Source: Leclercia sp. AS011 (GTDB taxonomy: Bacteria; Pseudomonadota; Gammaproteobacteria; Enterobacterales; Enterobacteriaceae). From it: a stretch of 64,000 bases of DNA. Made by a program: the position numbers and the translations under genes. The DNA is taken from positions 124,001-188,000 of the forward strand of contig NZ_JBBCMA010000004.1 in NCBI RefSeq assembly GCF_037152535.1. The letters run 5' to 3'. Below the pieces are notes generated by a model. The model saw only the letters and a program-made list of their open reading frames with translations, was not told the DNA's origin and ran no database searches. Below are positions 29,335-40,800 of the stretch, one piece after another; position 1 is the stretch's first letter; the number at the start of each line of letters is the position of its first letter.

Positions 29335-29649
29335 TCAGCGTGCGTCGTATTTGCGTAGCTGCTGCTGATTAAGCGTCGATTTCACCAGCCTCCAGGCGCT
29401 CCAGATACCGAAACCACGGCGCGCCCAGCGGACCAGCCTGTTCGGATGGCGGACTGCCCGCACCGCCAGAATGCTGCTTCCCACCAGCGCCCAGGCGCGG
29501 AGGTTGAGGAGGGCATTCCAGCCACGATCGTAAGCGTGAGTTACCTCCAGCCAGTCACGGCTGCTCGCTGACAGATCAAGGCGTTGCTGCTGGATCTTGC
29601 TCAGCAAAAAGGCCTTTTCTCGCTGACGTTCTGCACTGCTTCTGCTCAC
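29335..29649 (-). CDS. yqjK: YqjK-family protein
   Basis: A 104-aa basic protein of the YqjK family. The N-terminal half is a helical stretch (RQREKAFLLSKIQQQRLDL) and the middle is hydrophobic with scattered arginines (GWNALLNLRAWALVGSSILA), consistent with membrane association. It overlaps yqjE by 4 bp (ATGA), so translation is probably coupled. Function is unknown. Confidence 0.88.
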   Translation of the reverse strand: MSRSSAERQREKAFLLSKIQQQRLDLSASSRDWLEVTHAYDRGWNALLNLRAWALVGSSILAVRAVRHPNRLVRWARRGFGIWSAWRLVKSTLNQQQLRKYDAR

Positions 29650-30044
29650 TTTTTCTCATCCTCCAGCAATGACCGATCGTTAGCCAGTTCCTTACGGGTA
29701 TGATGGAGAAGGGTAGAGTTACGCACTTTGCGCATCGTCCAGATCCCCCCTATCAGAGCGGCGAGCAGCAGCACAGCAGTCGTGGCGATCATCGCGTTGA
29801 GGCGATACTGCGGATCGATTGCCCAGATAATCAATACCATCAGGCTCATCAGGCCAAAAGCGGCGAAGAGCATGGTCAACCCCAACATCAGTAGCAGCTG
29901 GAAGATATTGGCTTTCTCTTCTTCCAGTTCAACCACCGCCAGCCGGATACGCGTCTCCGCGATCCCGACGAGAGTGGTCAAAATCCGCTGTCCGATACCG
30001 AGGACGTTTTTTGCGGGCCCTTGTGGTTGACGTGAATCTTCCAT
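29646..30044 (-). CDS. yqjE: Holin-like membrane protein YqjE
   Basis: A 132-aa inner-membrane protein with two long hydrophobic helices (NIFQLLLMLGLTMLFAAFGL and MIATTAVLLLAALIGGIW) preceded by an amphipathic segment. It matches E. coli YqjE and the holin-X-like superfamily. The ATG at 30044 is chosen by homology; a longer frame adds 23 arginine-rich residues. It sits between yqjD and yqjK in a tightly packed operon. YqjD and related proteins have been linked to ribosome docking at the membrane; a role for YqjE is not established. Confidence 0.9.
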   Translation of the reverse strand: MEDSRQPQGPAKNVLGIGQRILTTLVGIAETRIRLAVVELEEEKANIFQLLLMLGLTMLFAAFGLMSLMVLIIWAIDPQYRLNAMIATTAVLLLAALIGGIWTMRKVRNSTLLHHTRKELANDRSLLEDEKK

Positions 30045-30046
30045 AA

Positions 30047-30352
30047 TTAACGTCGCGTCAGGAGCATGCCGATGACGACGCCAACCGCAGCACCGATACC
30101 TACCCCGGCCCACGGATTTTCGCGTACGTACTCGTCGGCGCGCGCGGCGGCTTCACGGGTCTGTTTCGCCAGCACATCGCTGGTTTCGCCCAGACGGTAG
30201 CGGCTCTCATGCAGGGCCTGCTCCGCTTTATGGCGCAGTTTACTCAGCTCTTCTTTCGACTTACTGCTCGAGGAGCTCAGCACCTCTTCCAGGGTATCCG
30301 CCAGGGACTTCAGTTCAGCGCGTAAATGGTCTGACGTAGTATCTTTTGACAT
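30047..30352 (-). CDS. yqjD: Membrane-anchored ribosome-binding protein YqjD (DUF883)
   Basis: A 101-aa DUF883 protein: a long charged helix (TLEEVLSSSSSKSKEELSKL and onward) followed by one C-terminal membrane helix with the glycine motif AGVGIGAAVGVVIGMLL. In E. coli YqjD binds 70S and 100S ribosomes in stationary phase and tethers them to the inner membrane; the gene is under RpoS. Two bases separate it from yqjE. Confidence 0.93.
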   Translation of the reverse strand: MSKDTTSDHLRAELKSLADTLEEVLSSSSSKSKEELSKLRHKAEQALHESRYRLGETSDVLAKQTREAAARADEYVRENPWAGVGIGAAVGVVIGMLLTRR

Positions 30353-30381
30353 GATTCTCTCCTGTTAAGATGTCCATTAAA

Positions 30382-30750
30382 TCAGTAATCGCGAGACTCC
30401 AGCGCTTTCAGCTCGTTCTGCGCCTCCAGCAGTTTCTGCTCGCGTTTAGTAATCTTATCCGCATCGCCTTTCTCTTTTGCCTCCGCCAGATCCTGGCGAC
30501 GCTCAGCAATCTCCTCTTTCTGATCGGCAATCTTGCGCTGGTGATCGGCGCGCAGCTTGCTGTCTGAACAGTTAGCTTTAACTTCGCTAAGGGCCTTCTG
30601 CAGCCCATTGATTCGACTTTGATTGTTATGCTTTTCAGCGTAACTGATCTCGCGTTGGATGTCCTTTTCCTTCTCCTGACACAGAGAAGACGCGAATGAT
30701 GCTGCGCTTAAAGAAAAAAGGGCGAGGCCCAGGGCGATGCGGTAATTCAT
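30382..30750 (-). CDS. yqjC: DUF1090 periplasmic protein YqjC
   Basis: A 122-aa protein with a signal peptide (MNYRIALGLALFSLSAASFA) and a mature region that is almost wholly a charged coiled coil with two cysteines (SLCQEKEKD and KANCSDSKL) that could form a disulfide. The ATG at 30750 matches E. coli YqjC; upstream residues in the open frame are not family-like. First gene of the operon yqjCDEK. Function unknown. Confidence 0.92.
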   Translation of the reverse strand: MNYRIALGLALFSLSAASFASSLCQEKEKDIQREISYAEKHNNQSRINGLQKALSEVKANCSDSKLRADHQRKIADQKEEIAERRQDLAEAKEKGDADKITKREQKLLEAQNELKALESRDY

Positions 30751-30905
30751 TATGAAAACCTTCCATTGTTTTTCGACATACCCAACGGGAATATCGACTT
30801 CCAGAGTTGTGCGGAGTACGTGTGGGAGGTGCTCCGCGTACTTAAGCATAGTAAGTAAACGGCGATATCACCAAAGTGAGTGAAAAGATTCAGAATAGTG
30901 GAAAT

Positions 30906-31289
30906 TTAGCCTAACAGACGTGAAGTATCACGCAGACGCGTCAGCCAGGCCGACGCCTGGTTGTCATCATCCTGTTGGGCAATGATATAACCGTGCGGCA
31001 GACTTCGGTCGAGCACCTTCTTCGCGGCAGCGCTCTGCACGCTGGAGTCGAAGGTGATCAGCAACACGTCGTTCTGCGGGGTAATGCTCTTAAACTGAAT
31101 GCCGTTCGCATCCAGATGGTGCCAGATGGAGAAGCCATCCGGCATGCTGGTACCCTGATTAACGGAACGGATGGCCAGGGTTGATTCCTGCGTTTGCAGC
31201 GCCGTCCAGGCCAGCAGCAAGGCGCTGAACATCACCAGCGCAACCATGGCGTAAGAGAGACGGCGCAGTGACAGGGTTGAATTGCTCAT
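30906..31289 (-). CDS. mzrA: EnvZ/OmpR modulator MzrA
   Basis: A 127-aa bitopic inner-membrane protein (formerly YqjB). One N-terminal membrane helix ([19 protein letters not shown]) anchors a periplasmic domain. In E. coli it contacts the sensor kinase EnvZ and links the Cpx envelope response to the OmpR regulon. The ATG at 31289 gives the E. coli length; it starts 4 bp after the yqjA stop, confirming the yqjA-mzrA operon. Confidence 0.94.
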   Translation of the reverse strand: MSNSTLSLRRLSYAMVALVMFSALLLAWTALQTQESTLAIRSVNQGTSMPDGFSIWHHLDANGIQFKSITPQNDVLLITFDSSVQSAAAKKVLDRSLPHGYIIAQQDDDNQASAWLTRLRDTSRLLG

Positions 31290-31293
31290 CACC

Positions 31294-31956
31294 TTACCCC
31301 TGACTTCCATGTTTTTTCTTCCACAGCACCACCAGCGAGCCAATCAGGCCAAACACCAGCAGCACAACCGGCAGCAGCATCAGGCAGGACATCAGCTGAT
31401 CTTCGTATTTCAGGAACACCGGCGTCTTGCCGAGCAGGTAGCCGAGAGTGGTGAGGATCAGCACCCACAGCAGGCCGCTCATCCAGTTAAAGAACTGGAA
31501 ACGCGCGCTGCTGAGGCCCGAAAGCCCGGCAATGGTTGGCAGCAGGGTACGGACAAATGCGATAAAGCGGCCCACCAGCAGCGCGGAAAGCCCGTGCTTA
31601 TGGAACAGGTGGTGTGCTCGCTGGTGATAGTGTGCCGGAAGATGGGAAAGCCAGTTCTGCACGATACGCGTATTGCCCAGCCATCGCCCCTGGATATAGC
31701 TCACCCAGCAGCCGAGACTGGCGGCAATGGTTAGCAGCAGAACGGTTTGCGGAAACTGCATTGCCCCTTTTGCACAGAGCACGCCCACCAGCACCAGCAG
31801 GCTATCGCCGGGCAGGAAAGCAGCAGGCAACAGACCGTTTTCAAGAAACAGGATCATAAAGAGGACAAAATAGAGCATGCCAATCATGGAAGGGTTGGCC
31901 AGCGTTTCGAAATCCTGAGCCCATAAGGCATTCAGTAGTTGGGTCAAAAGTTCCAT
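31294..31956 (-). CDS. yqjA: DedA-family membrane protein YqjA
   Basis: A 220-aa DedA-family (SNARE-associated) protein. Landmarks are [20 protein letters not shown] with the membrane-embedded acidic pair, and the arginine-containing [20 protein letters not shown] typical of proton-dependent DedA transporters. In E. coli it supports membrane potential, alkaline tolerance and drug resistance and is Cpx-induced. DedA proteins are now connected with lipid-carrier recycling, but this member's substrate is unsettled. Confidence 0.95.
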   Translation of the reverse strand: MELLTQLLNALWAQDFETLANPSMIGMLYFVLFMILFLENGLLPAAFLPGDSLLVLVGVLCAKGAMQFPQTVLLLTIAASLGCWVSYIQGRWLGNTRIVQNWLSHLPAHYHQRAHHLFHKHGLSALLVGRFIAFVRTLLPTIAGLSGLSSARFQFFNWMSGLLWVLILTTLGYLLGKTPVFLKYEDQLMSCLMLLPVVLLVFGLIGSLVVLWKKKHGSQG

Positions 31957-32302
31957 TCAGTGTTCCTGAAAATCGGTTAACGGCACACCTGTCAACCGGG
32001 TCAAACAGCACGGCGACATTTTTTATAATTTCATTATGGTCGCTCGCGGACACAATGTGTGGCCAGAACTGTTCCCTGTTAAGTGGCAAAGTAAGCAAGC
32101 ACTAACTAACTAAACGGCTAAATGCATCTAATTGTAACAAAGCCTGAAGGGATCCGTCACAGTATTTGCATCATTCTGAATTGATTTTGGCTTAACCCAG
32201 GGAGGAGACGCGAGGCCTTTTACAAACGCTGACACTCTATAGGTTTTCTTACCCACCGGAGTGGGAAGGCGCAGCGAAGCGCCTGCCGGTAGATAAGGGT
32301 GC
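31957..32302. other. yqjA promoter / exuR 3' region
   Basis: A 346-bp gap without a credible gene. The part near yqjA is AT-rich and must hold its promoter. The part near exuR holds two hairpins on the exuR transcript: GGCGC-TTCGCT-GCGCC and CCCAC-TCCG-GTGGG (about 32257-32285), resembling a degenerate REP. A short tandem CTAACTAACTAA occurs near 32101. I see no clear CpxR box. Confidence 0.5.
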
Positions 32303-33079
32303 TTATTTCGCGTGACTGACAGCGCTATCGAGGTGAACCACCGGGTTTTCCGCAAAAAGATAGCGGTCGGCATTGAATTCGAAGTCGTCGCTGGTTTCAT
32401 TGAACAGCATCTGTTTGGTGTTTTCGAGATGCTGCCACATGGCGACTTTTGCCGCATGCGGGTCTTTACGGATCAGGGCCTTAAGGATCTGGTCATGGTC
32501 ATCACACCAGTTATCCACGGTACGGGAATCGATGTGATCGTGCAGTTTTTTCCAGTACGGGTTATGAACGCGCTGAGTCCACATTTTTTCAACGATTGCC
32601 GCCAGGGCGGTATTCTGGGTGGCGAGGGCCACCTGAACGTGAAACTGCAGATCCCATTCGGAGTCGCGGAAACATTTTTCTTTACGCGCGTTATCCTGGA
32701 TCTCCATCAGCTTCATGATGTCCTGCTTGGTCACCTGAGTCGCTGCGAACTCGGCGATATTGCTTTCGATAAGCTGACGGGCCTGGAGCAGCTCAAAGGG
32801 GCCGTAGTTGGCGAATTCCAGATTTTCGTCCGGCACCGGAGAGTGTTTTGCCTGACTGGAGATGACATGAATGCCGGAACCCTTCCGCACTTCAACATAG
32901 CCTTCTACTTCCAGCATGATGATGGCTTCACGAACCACGGTGCGGCTTACGCTCTTCTCATCAGCGATAAAACGCTCGGCAGGTAATTTATCACCTACCA
33001 GATAAACGCCTTGCTCGATGCGAGATTTCAGCTCGGCAGCAAGTTGCTGATAAAGGCGACGGGGTTCGTTGATTTCCAT
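32303..33079 (-). CDS. exuR: Hexuronate regulon repressor ExuR (GntR family)
   Basis: A 258-aa FadR-subfamily GntR regulator. The winged helix-turn-helix spans residues 1-75 ([42 protein letters not shown]) and the helical effector domain follows. ExuR represses exuT, uxaCA and related genes until galacturonate or glucuronate derivatives bind. It is separated from exuT by a REP and a terminator, and a candidate autoregulatory operator lies at 33107-33123. Confidence 0.96.
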   Translation of the reverse strand: MEINEPRRLYQQLAAELKSRIEQGVYLVGDKLPAERFIADEKSVSRTVVREAIIMLEVEGYVEVRKGSGIHVISSQAKHSPVPDENLEFANYGPFELLQARQLIESNIAEFAATQVTKQDIMKLMEIQDNARKEKCFRDSEWDLQFHVQVALATQNTALAAIVEKMWTQRVHNPYWKKLHDHIDSRTVDNWCDDHDQILKALIRKDPHAAKVAMWQHLENTKQMLFNETSDDFEFNADRYLFAENPVVHLDSAVSHAK

Positions 33080-33106
33080 ATGCGCTCCAGGCAGGGTATG
33101 GCTAAT

Positions 33107-33123
33107 GATTTGTTATACCACTT
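33107..33123 (-). promoter_or_regulatory. Candidate ExuR operator upstream of exuR
   Basis: On the minus strand this reads AAGTGGTATAACAAATC. It shares the pattern AAGT(T/G)GTAT(G/A)ACAA with the site at 34789-34805 in the exuT/uxaC region, and lies about 30-45 bp upstream of the exuR ATG. Confidence 0.55.
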
Positions 33124-33151
33124 TTACCCGTTTGTCTCCAGATTTGACCCG

Positions 33152-33181
33152 CAAAAAAGCCGCTTCAAAGAGCGGCCTTTT
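33152..33181 (-). terminator. Intrinsic terminator downstream of exuT
   Basis: GCCGCT and AGCGGC form a 6-bp stem with a 6-nt loop, followed on the minus strand by six T. It would end exuT transcripts before the exuR promoter. Confidence 0.8.
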
Positions 33182-33185
33182 CATT

Positions 33186-33254
33186 GCCGGGTGGCGCTTC
33201 GCTTACCCGGCCTACCGGTTTTGTAGGCCCGTGCAAGCGTCAGCGCCGCCGGGC
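33186..33254. repeat. REP pair downstream of exuT
   Basis: GCCGGGTGGCGCTTCGCTTA and the facing GTGCAAGCGTCAGCGCCGCC form a REP pair between the exuT stop and its terminator. Confidence 0.85.
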
Positions 33255-33266
33255 AGCTATCACAGG

Positions 33267-34565
33267 CTAACTTTGCGTGGCCGGCCTTCCTACAGACTCT
33301 TTCAACAGCTCATCCGCAGATTTGTTTTTCAGCACCGTCCAGATAAGCACTGCACCCATCAGGTCGAACACAGCCAGTACCGCGAACAGCGGGCTGAAGC
33401 CGATGGTATCAGCCAGCGCACCCACCACCAGGGCAAACAGGGTGCTGGCGGTCCAGGCAGCCATGCCGGTCAGACCGTTAGCGGTTGCCACTTCATTACG
33501 ACCGAAGACGTCGGACGAGAGGGTAATCAGCGCCCCGGACAGAGACTGGTGAGCAAAACCACCGATACACAGCAGGCCGATAGCCACGTATGGGCTGGTG
33601 AACAGGCCGATCATCCCCGGGCCAATCATCAGCAGGGCACCCATGGTCACAACCATTTTACGGGAGACAATCAGGTTCACACCAAACCAGCGCTGGAACA
33701 GCGGTGGCAGGTAACCGCCGACGATACAGCCGAGGTCAGCGAACAGCATTGGCATCCAGGCGAACATGGCGATCTCTTTCAGGTTAAAGCCGTAGACTTT
33801 AAACATGAACAGCGGGATCCAGGCGTTGAAGGTACCCCAGGCCGGTTCTGCCAGGAAGCGCGGCAGGGCGATACCCCAGAACTGACGGGTGCCAAGGATC
33901 TGCAGGACAGACATCTTCTTGCCGTTGTTGGTCTGGTGCTGAGACTCCTGGCCGCCGATGATGTAGTCGCGTTCTTCTTCAGACAGCTTCTTCTGATCGC
34001 GTGGGTGTTTGTAGAAGATCAGCCAGGACATGGCCCAGGCGAAGCTCAGCACGCCGGAGAGGATAAACGCCAGCTGCCAGCTGTGCATCACGATAGCCCA
34101 GACGACCAGCGGCGGTGCAATCATCGCGCCAATGGAGGAGCCGACGTTGAAGTAGCCCACCGCAATGGAGCGCTCTTTTGCCGGGAACCACTCGGAGGCC
34201 GCTTTCAGACCCGCAGGGATCATCGCTGCCTCTGCCGCACCCACTGCGCCACGGGCCAGCGCCAGGCCGCCCCAGCTGCCTGCCAGTGCGGTTGCGCCGC
34301 AGAAGATAGCCCAGGTGACAGCGAAGACCGCGTAGCCGACTTTGGTACCCAGAATATCCAGCACATAGCCTGCTACCGGCTGCATGATGGTATAAGCCGC
34401 GGAGTAGGCCGCGATAATATAAGAATACTGTTGCGTGGAGATGTGCAGCTCTTCCATCAGCGTCGGCGCCGCCGCCGCTATGGTGTTACGCGTCAGGTAG
34501 CCCAGCACGGTGCCGAGCGTCACCAGTGCGATCATGTACCAACGTAACCCTTTAATTTTAAGCAT
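33267..34565 (-). CDS. exuT: Hexuronate MFS transporter ExuT
   Basis: A 432-aa major-facilitator symporter for galacturonate and glucuronate, same subfamily as GarP. About 12 hydrophobic helices are seen, with QQYSYIIAAYSAAYTIMQPV, GYVLDILGTKVGYAVF and ARGAVGAAEAAMIPAGLKAA. It is divergent from uxaCA across a 480-bp control region with an ExuR-like operator and a CRP site. The imported acids are the substrates of UxaC. Confidence 0.96.
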   Translation of the reverse strand: MLKIKGLRWYMIALVTLGTVLGYLTRNTIAAAAPTLMEELHISTQQYSYIIAAYSAAYTIMQPVAGYVLDILGTKVGYAVFAVTWAIFCGATALAGSWGGLALARGAVGAAEAAMIPAGLKAASEWFPAKERSIAVGYFNVGSSIGAMIAPPLVVWAIVMHSWQLAFILSGVLSFAWAMSWLIFYKHPRDQKKLSEEERDYIIGGQESQHQTNNGKKMSVLQILGTRQFWGIALPRFLAEPAWGTFNAWIPLFMFKVYGFNLKEIAMFAWMPMLFADLGCIVGGYLPPLFQRWFGVNLIVSRKMVVTMGALLMIGPGMIGLFTSPYVAIGLLCIGGFAHQSLSGALITLSSDVFGRNEVATANGLTGMAAWTASTLFALVVGALADTIGFSPLFAVLAVFDLMGAVLIWTVLKNKSADELLKESVGRPATQS

Positions 34566-36458
<1,893 letters not shown>

Positions 36459-36475
36459 GGCCGTCTGAGGTTGAT

Positions 36476-37963
36476 ATGCAATACATCAAGATCCATTCGC
36501 TGGATAACGTAGCGGTCGCGCTGGCCGACCTGAGCGAAGGTCTGGACGTCACCTTTGACGACCACACCGTCACGCTGCGCCAGGACGTGGCGCGCGGGCA
36601 CAAATTCGCCCTGCAACCCATTGCCAAAGGGGAGAACGTCGTTAAATACGGTCTGCCTATCGGCCATGCGCTGGCGGATATCGCGGCGGGTGAATTCATT
36701 CACTCCCACAATACGCGCACCAATCTGAGCGATCTGGATGAGTACAGCTATCAACCTGAGTTACAGGCTGAGGCCAGCCAGGCGGCGGATCGTGACGTCC
36801 AGATCTACCGCCGCGCCAGCGGGGAGGTGGGGATCCGCAATGAACTGTGGATCCTGCCGACCGTCGGCTGCGTCAACGGCATCGCCCGTCAGATCCAGAG
36901 CCGGTTCCTGAAAGAGACCAACGATGCCGAAGGCACTGACGGCGTCCACCTGTTCAGCCACACCTACGGCTGCTCCCAGCTGGGCGACGACCACATCAAC
37001 ACCCGCACCATGCTGCAAAACATGGTGCGCCACCCGAACGCCGGGGCGGTGCTGGTGATCGGCCTGGGCTGCGAGAACAACCAGGTTGATGCCTTCCGCG
37101 AAACGCTGGGGGATTTCGATCCGGCGCGCGTACACTTTATGGTCTGTCAGCATCAGGACGACGAAGTGGAAGCCGGGCTGGAGCATCTGCATCAGCTGTA
37201 TGAGGTGATGCGTCACGACAAACGTGAAGCGGGCAAGCTGAGCGAGCTGAAGTTTGGTCTGGAGTGCGGCGGCTCGGACGGCCTGTCCGGCATTACCGCT
37301 AACCCGATGCTGGGTCAGTTCTCCGACTACGTCATCAGCAACGGCGGCACCACCGTGCTGACCGAAGTGCCGGAGATGTTCGGTGCGGAGCGCATTCTGA
37401 TGAGCCACTGCCGCGACGAAGCGACTTTTGAAAAGACCGTCACCATGGTCAACGACTTCAAACAGTACTTCATCGCGCACAATCAGCCGATTTACGAGAA
37501 CCCATCACCGGGTAACAAAGCGGGCGGGATCACCACCCTCGAAGAGAAATCTCTCGGCTGTACCCAGAAAGCGGGTGCCAGTCAGGTGGTGGACGTGCTG
37601 CGCTACGGCGAGCGGTTAAACACCCCGGGTCTGAACCTGTTAAGCGCCCCGGGCAACGATGCCGTAGCCACCAGCGCGCTGGCGGGTGCGGGCTGTCATA
37701 TGGTGCTGTTCAGCACCGGTCGCGGCACGCCGTACGGCGGTTTTGTCCCGACGGTGAAAATCGCCACCAACAGCGAGCTGGCGGCGAAGAAAAAGCACTG
37801 GATCGATTTTGACGCCGGTCAGCTGATCCACGGCAAAGCGATGCCGCAGCTGTTAACGGAGTTTGTGGACACGATTGTGGAGTTTGCCAACGGCAAGCAG
37901 ACCTGCAACGAGAAAAACGACTTCCGCGAGCTGGCGATCTTTAAGAGTGGTGTAACGCTGTAA
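36476..37963 (+). CDS. uxaA: Altronate dehydratase UxaA
   Basis: A 495-aa iron-dependent dehydratase that converts altronate to 2-keto-3-deoxygluconate. An N-terminal SAF domain (about residues 1-95) is followed by the catalytic part with GCVNGIARQIQ, HTYGCSQLGDDH, GLGCENNQVD, GLECGGSDGLSGI and [17 protein letters not shown], parallel to GarD. Second gene of the uxaCA operon. The altronate oxidoreductase uxaB is not in the window. Confidence 0.97.
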   Translation: MQYIKIHSLDNVAVALADLSEGLDVTFDDHTVTLRQDVARGHKFALQPIAKGENVVKYGLPIGHALADIAAGEFIHSHNTRTNLSDLDEYSYQPELQAEASQAADRDVQIYRRASGEVGIRNELWILPTVGCVNGIARQIQSRFLKETNDAEGTDGVHLFSHTYGCSQLGDDHINTRTMLQNMVRHPNAGAVLVIGLGCENNQVDAFRETLGDFDPARVHFMVCQHQDDEVEAGLEHLHQLYEVMRHDKREAGKLSELKFGLECGGSDGLSGITANPMLGQFSDYVISNGGTTVLTEVPEMFGAERILMSHCRDEATFEKTVTMVNDFKQYFIAHNQPIYENPSPGNKAGGITTLEEKSLGCTQKAGASQVVDVLRYGERLNTPGLNLLSAPGNDAVATSALAGAGCHMVLFSTGRGTPYGGFVPTVKIATNSELAAKKKHWIDFDAGQLIHGKAMPQLLTEFVDTIVEFANGKQTCNEKNDFRELAIFKSGVTL

Positions 37964-37971
37964 GCGTGATT

Positions 37972-38041
37972 GCCGGGCGGCACTGCGTTTGCCCGGCCTA
38001 CGCACAAACTGTAGGCCCGGTAAGCGTAAGCGCCACCGGGC
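37972..38041. repeat. REP pair between convergent uxaA and sstT
   Basis: GCCGGGCGGCACTGCGTTTG and the facing GGCCCGGTAAGCGTAAGCGC form a REP pair. The second hairpin is followed by a T-run (CTTTTTTATT), so it could also terminate uxaA transcripts. Confidence 0.85.
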
Positions 38042-38048
38042 TTTTTTA

Positions 38049-39290
38049 TTAGCTGCGGAGCGCGTTCTTCGCTAAACGCGCGTCTTCCGCCTGGCAGGCT
38101 GCTGCGGTAAACAGCACGTCAGTCGAGGAGTTCAGCGCCGTTTCGCAGGAGTCCTGCAGCACGCCGATGATAAACCCGACCGCCACCACCTGCATGGCGA
38201 CTTCGTTCGGGATACCGAACATATTACAGGCCAGCGGGATCAGCAGCAGCGAACCGCCCGCCACGCCGGATGCGCCACAGGCGCACAGCGACGCTACCAC
38301 GCTCAGCAGCAGCGCGGTCGGCAGATCGACCGGGATACCCAGTGTATGCACAGCCGCTAAAGTCAGCACTGTGATGGTGATCGCCGCACCCGCCATATTG
38401 ACGGTCGCCCCCAGTGGGATGGAAACGGAATAGGTATCACGATCGAGGTTCAGCTTCTCGGCCAGCGCCATGTTCACCGGAATGTTCGCCGCAGAGCTAC
38501 GGGTGAAGAAGGCGTAGACGCCACTCTCACGCAGACACATCAGCACCAGCGGATACGGGTTACGGCGGATCTGCCAGAACACCAGCAGCGGGTTAATCAC
38601 CAGCGCCACCAGCAGCATACAGCCGATCAGCACCAGCAGCAGCTGGGCGTAGCCCCACAGGGTATCAAACCCGGTGGTTGCCAGGGTGGAGGAGACCAGG
38701 CCGAAGATGCCGATTGGCGCGAAGCGGATCACCACCTTCACCATAAAGGTCACGGCGTTGGACATGTCGTTGACCAGGTTTTTGGTAGTGTCGTTACCGT
38801 GACGCAGGGCAAAGCCCAGCCCGATAGCCCACACCAGAATGCCGATGTAGTTGGCATTCAGCAGGGCGTCGATCGGGTTGGAGACCATGCTGGTCAGCAG
38901 GCCGCGAAGTACCTCGACAATGCCGGATGGCGGGGTGATATCGCCCGCGGCAGTGGTGAGATGCAGCGTGGACGGGAACAGGAAGCTAAACACCACCGCC
39001 GTCAGCGCGGCAGAGAAGGTCCCCAGCAGATAGAGGAACAGAATCGGGCGGATATTGGTTTTCTGGCCGTGCTGGTGGTTGGCAATGGAGGCCATGACCA
39101 GCATCAGCACCAGCACCGGCGCGACGGCTTTTAACGCGCCCACGAACAGGGTGCCGAGCAGGCCGGTAGCGATGGCCGCCGGTTTGGAAACCAGTGCCAG
39201 TAATACCCCCAGCACCAGACCTATCAGTATTTGTTTGACGAGGCTGCCCTGCGTCAGACGCGCGAGCAGACCAGAAGATTGTGTGGTCAT
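38049..39290 (-). CDS. sstT: Serine/threonine:sodium symporter SstT
   Basis: A 413-aa DAACS-family (glutamate-transporter fold) symporter. The ATG at 39290 gives [20 protein letters not shown] as in E. coli; an in-frame upstream extension is unlikely. Conserved hairpin and substrate motifs include [35 protein letters not shown] and [20 protein letters not shown]. In E. coli translation is repressed by the small RNA GcvB. The E. coli neighbour ygjV, between sstT and uxaA, is absent here. Confidence 0.95.
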   Translation of the reverse strand: MTTQSSGLLARLTQGSLVKQILIGLVLGVLLALVSKPAAIATGLLGTLFVGALKAVAPVLVLMLVMASIANHQHGQKTNIRPILFLYLLGTFSAALTAVVFSFLFPSTLHLTTAAGDITPPSGIVEVLRGLLTSMVSNPIDALLNANYIGILVWAIGLGFALRHGNDTTKNLVNDMSNAVTFMVKVVIRFAPIGIFGLVSSTLATTGFDTLWGYAQLLLVLIGCMLLVALVINPLLVFWQIRRNPYPLVLMCLRESGVYAFFTRSSAANIPVNMALAEKLNLDRDTYSVSIPLGATVNMAGAAITITVLTLAAVHTLGIPVDLPTALLLSVVASLCACGASGVAGGSLLLIPLACNMFGIPNEVAMQVVAVGFIIGVLQDSCETALNSSTDVLFTAAACQAEDARLAKNALRS

Positions 39291-39469
39291 AGAAAATTCC
39301 TTCAGTGAAATTGCGTTCCGTCCCGGAGGTGCTCTCAGGCACTTATCATCCCGGTTAGAGGTGTGTGTTTTGCAAGATTGAGTATATGGAAAGCGCAATG
39401 CGTGGGAAGCGTAAAATGCTGGGTTTTACGTGCTGCGTCATATTTTTTAACTGTATATTTACATTTTTG

Positions 39470-39534
39470 TCGGGTGGCGCTGCGCTTACCCGACTTACAA
39501 ACCGTAGGCCCGGCAAGCGTAGCGCCGCCGGGCA
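39470..39534. repeat. REP pair between sstT and alx
   Basis: GTCGGGTGGCGCTGCGCTTA and the facing GGCCCGGCAAGCGTAGCGCC form a REP pair in the space between the sstT start region and the alx stop. Confidence 0.85.
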
Positions 39535-39553
39535 TCAGACCGCACAAACCCCT

Positions 39554-40522
39554 TTACGGGATCTGCTGCTTCTTATCGTTCTGGTGATTCACCCAGGCGT
39601 TGATAATCAGGGTCAGCACCAGGATACCGAACACCACGCCCAGTGAGATGGCGATCGGGATGTGGTAGAAATCGACAATCATCATCTTGATACCGATAAA
39701 CACCAGGATCACCGACAGACCGTACTTCAGCATCGAGAAGCGCTCCGCCACGCCCGCCAGCAGGAAGTACATGGCACGCAGGCCGAGGATCGCGAACAGG
39801 TTTGAGGTCAGGACGATGAACGGGTCAGTGGTGACCGCGAAGATCGCCGGAATACTGTCCACCGCGAAGATCACGTCGCTCAGCTCAACCATGATCAGCA
39901 CCAGCAGCAGCGGGGTGGCGAACAGCAGGCCGTTCTTGCGCACGAAGAAATGCTCGTTTTCGATGGTGTCGGTCATGCGCAGATGGCCGCGGATCCAGCG
40001 CACCAGCGGTTTCTCGCCAATACCCGTTTCATCTTCCTTCGCCAGCGCCATCTTCACACCGGTAAACAGCAGGAAGGCACCGAAGACGTACAGCAGCCAT
40101 TCGAACTGGGTGATCAGCCAGCTACCGGCGAAGATCATAATGGTACGCAGGATAATCGCCCCCAGCACGCCATACACCAGCACCCGACGCTGCAATGCAG
40201 CCGGTACGGCAAAGTAGCTGAACAGCATCAGCCAGACGAAGACGTTATCCACCGCCAGGGCTTTTTCAATCAGATAGCCCGTGAGGAACGCCAGCGCCTG
40301 GGGATCGGCCACCGTGCGGCCCTGAGTGACCGAGAGATACCACCAGAAGGCGGCGCAGAAGAGCAGGGAGAGGGTGACCCACACCAGCGACCAGGCGGCC
40401 GCCTGTTTCATGGTCATGCCATGTGCGCCGCGACGCCCCTGCAAAAAGAGGTCAATCGCCAACATGATGAGCACGACGACCGCGAATCCGCCCCATAACA
40501 TTGGAGTGCCGACAGAATGCAT
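39554..40522 (-). CDS. alx: TerC-family manganese/pH-linked membrane protein Alx
   Basis: A 322-aa TerC-family protein with about nine membrane helices. The ATG at 40522 (preceded by AAGGAAA) gives [20 protein letters not shown]. Conserved acidic residues lie in [18 protein letters not shown] and [20 protein letters not shown], proposed to contact metal ions. In E. coli it is induced by alkaline pH and manganese and exports Mn. A structured leader precedes it. Confidence 0.95.
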   Translation of the reverse strand: MHSVGTPMLWGGFAVVVLIMLAIDLFLQGRRGAHGMTMKQAAAWSLVWVTLSLLFCAAFWWYLSVTQGRTVADPQALAFLTGYLIEKALAVDNVFVWLMLFSYFAVPAALQRRVLVYGVLGAIILRTIMIFAGSWLITQFEWLLYVFGAFLLFTGVKMALAKEDETGIGEKPLVRWIRGHLRMTDTIENEHFFVRKNGLLFATPLLLVLIMVELSDVIFAVDSIPAIFAVTTDPFIVLTSNLFAILGLRAMYFLLAGVAERFSMLKYGLSVILVFIGIKMMIVDFYHIPIAISLGVVFGILVLTLIINAWVNHQNDKKQQIP

Positions 40523-40540
40523 ACTATTTTCCTTACGCGT

Positions 40541-40738
40541 AAAAAACAAAAACGGCTATGGTCAGAAGACGATAGCCGTTGCGTTTTTTATGCATAGACC
40601 TCGCCTTCCGGCAAGGTCTCACTTACAACAAGAAAGGAATACGCTCATCGTATTCCTTTTTCGTTGCCCGGCGACCGGATGCGGTATTAAACGCATCGTA
40701 ATGACGATCCACCGACAAGGAAGTTACTCCCCTTTGCA
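40541..40738 (-). ncRNA. yybP-ykoY Mn riboswitch / pH-responsive element (alx leader, SraF)
   Basis: On the minus strand the leader begins near TGCAAAGGGGAGTAACTTCC, the conserved yybP-ykoY core, followed by hairpins GGAATACGATGAGCGTATTCC and AGACCTTGCCGGAAGGCGAGGTCT-type stems. It ends in AACGGCTAT (stem) with ATAGCCGTT followed by TTTGTTTTTT (40541-40580), an intrinsic terminator 19 bp before the alx start. In E. coli this leader senses Mn and alkaline pH and yields the short RNA SraF. Ends are estimates. Confidence 0.9.
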
Positions 40739-40744
40739 GGTAAC

Positions 40745-40773
40745 AAAATATGTCAGGTCATTGATTTCGTCAA
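40745..40773 (-). promoter_or_regulatory. alx promoter
   Basis: On the minus strand, TTGACG (40768-40773) and TATTTT (40745-40750) are separated by 17 bp, predicting a start near 40738. A 9-bp perfect inverted repeat, GGTCATTGA and TCAATGACC (40756-40778), covers the -35 and spacer. Confidence 0.75.
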
Positions 40774-40800
40774 TGACCCGCACTAATTCATTACACAGCT

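Noticed and set aside
32257..32290. Full REP element after exuR
   Set aside because: The hairpins resemble a REP in part, but the GCCxGATGCG/TAAGCG core is too degraded to call.
31957..32302. CpxR boxes before yqjA
   Set aside because: Regulation by Cpx is known in E. coli, but no convincing GTAAA-N5-GTAAA pair is seen here.
33069..34547. A 492-codon + strand frame opposite exuT
   Set aside because: Antisense shadow of the exuT gene; composition dominated by Gln, His and Arg, no domain recognisable.
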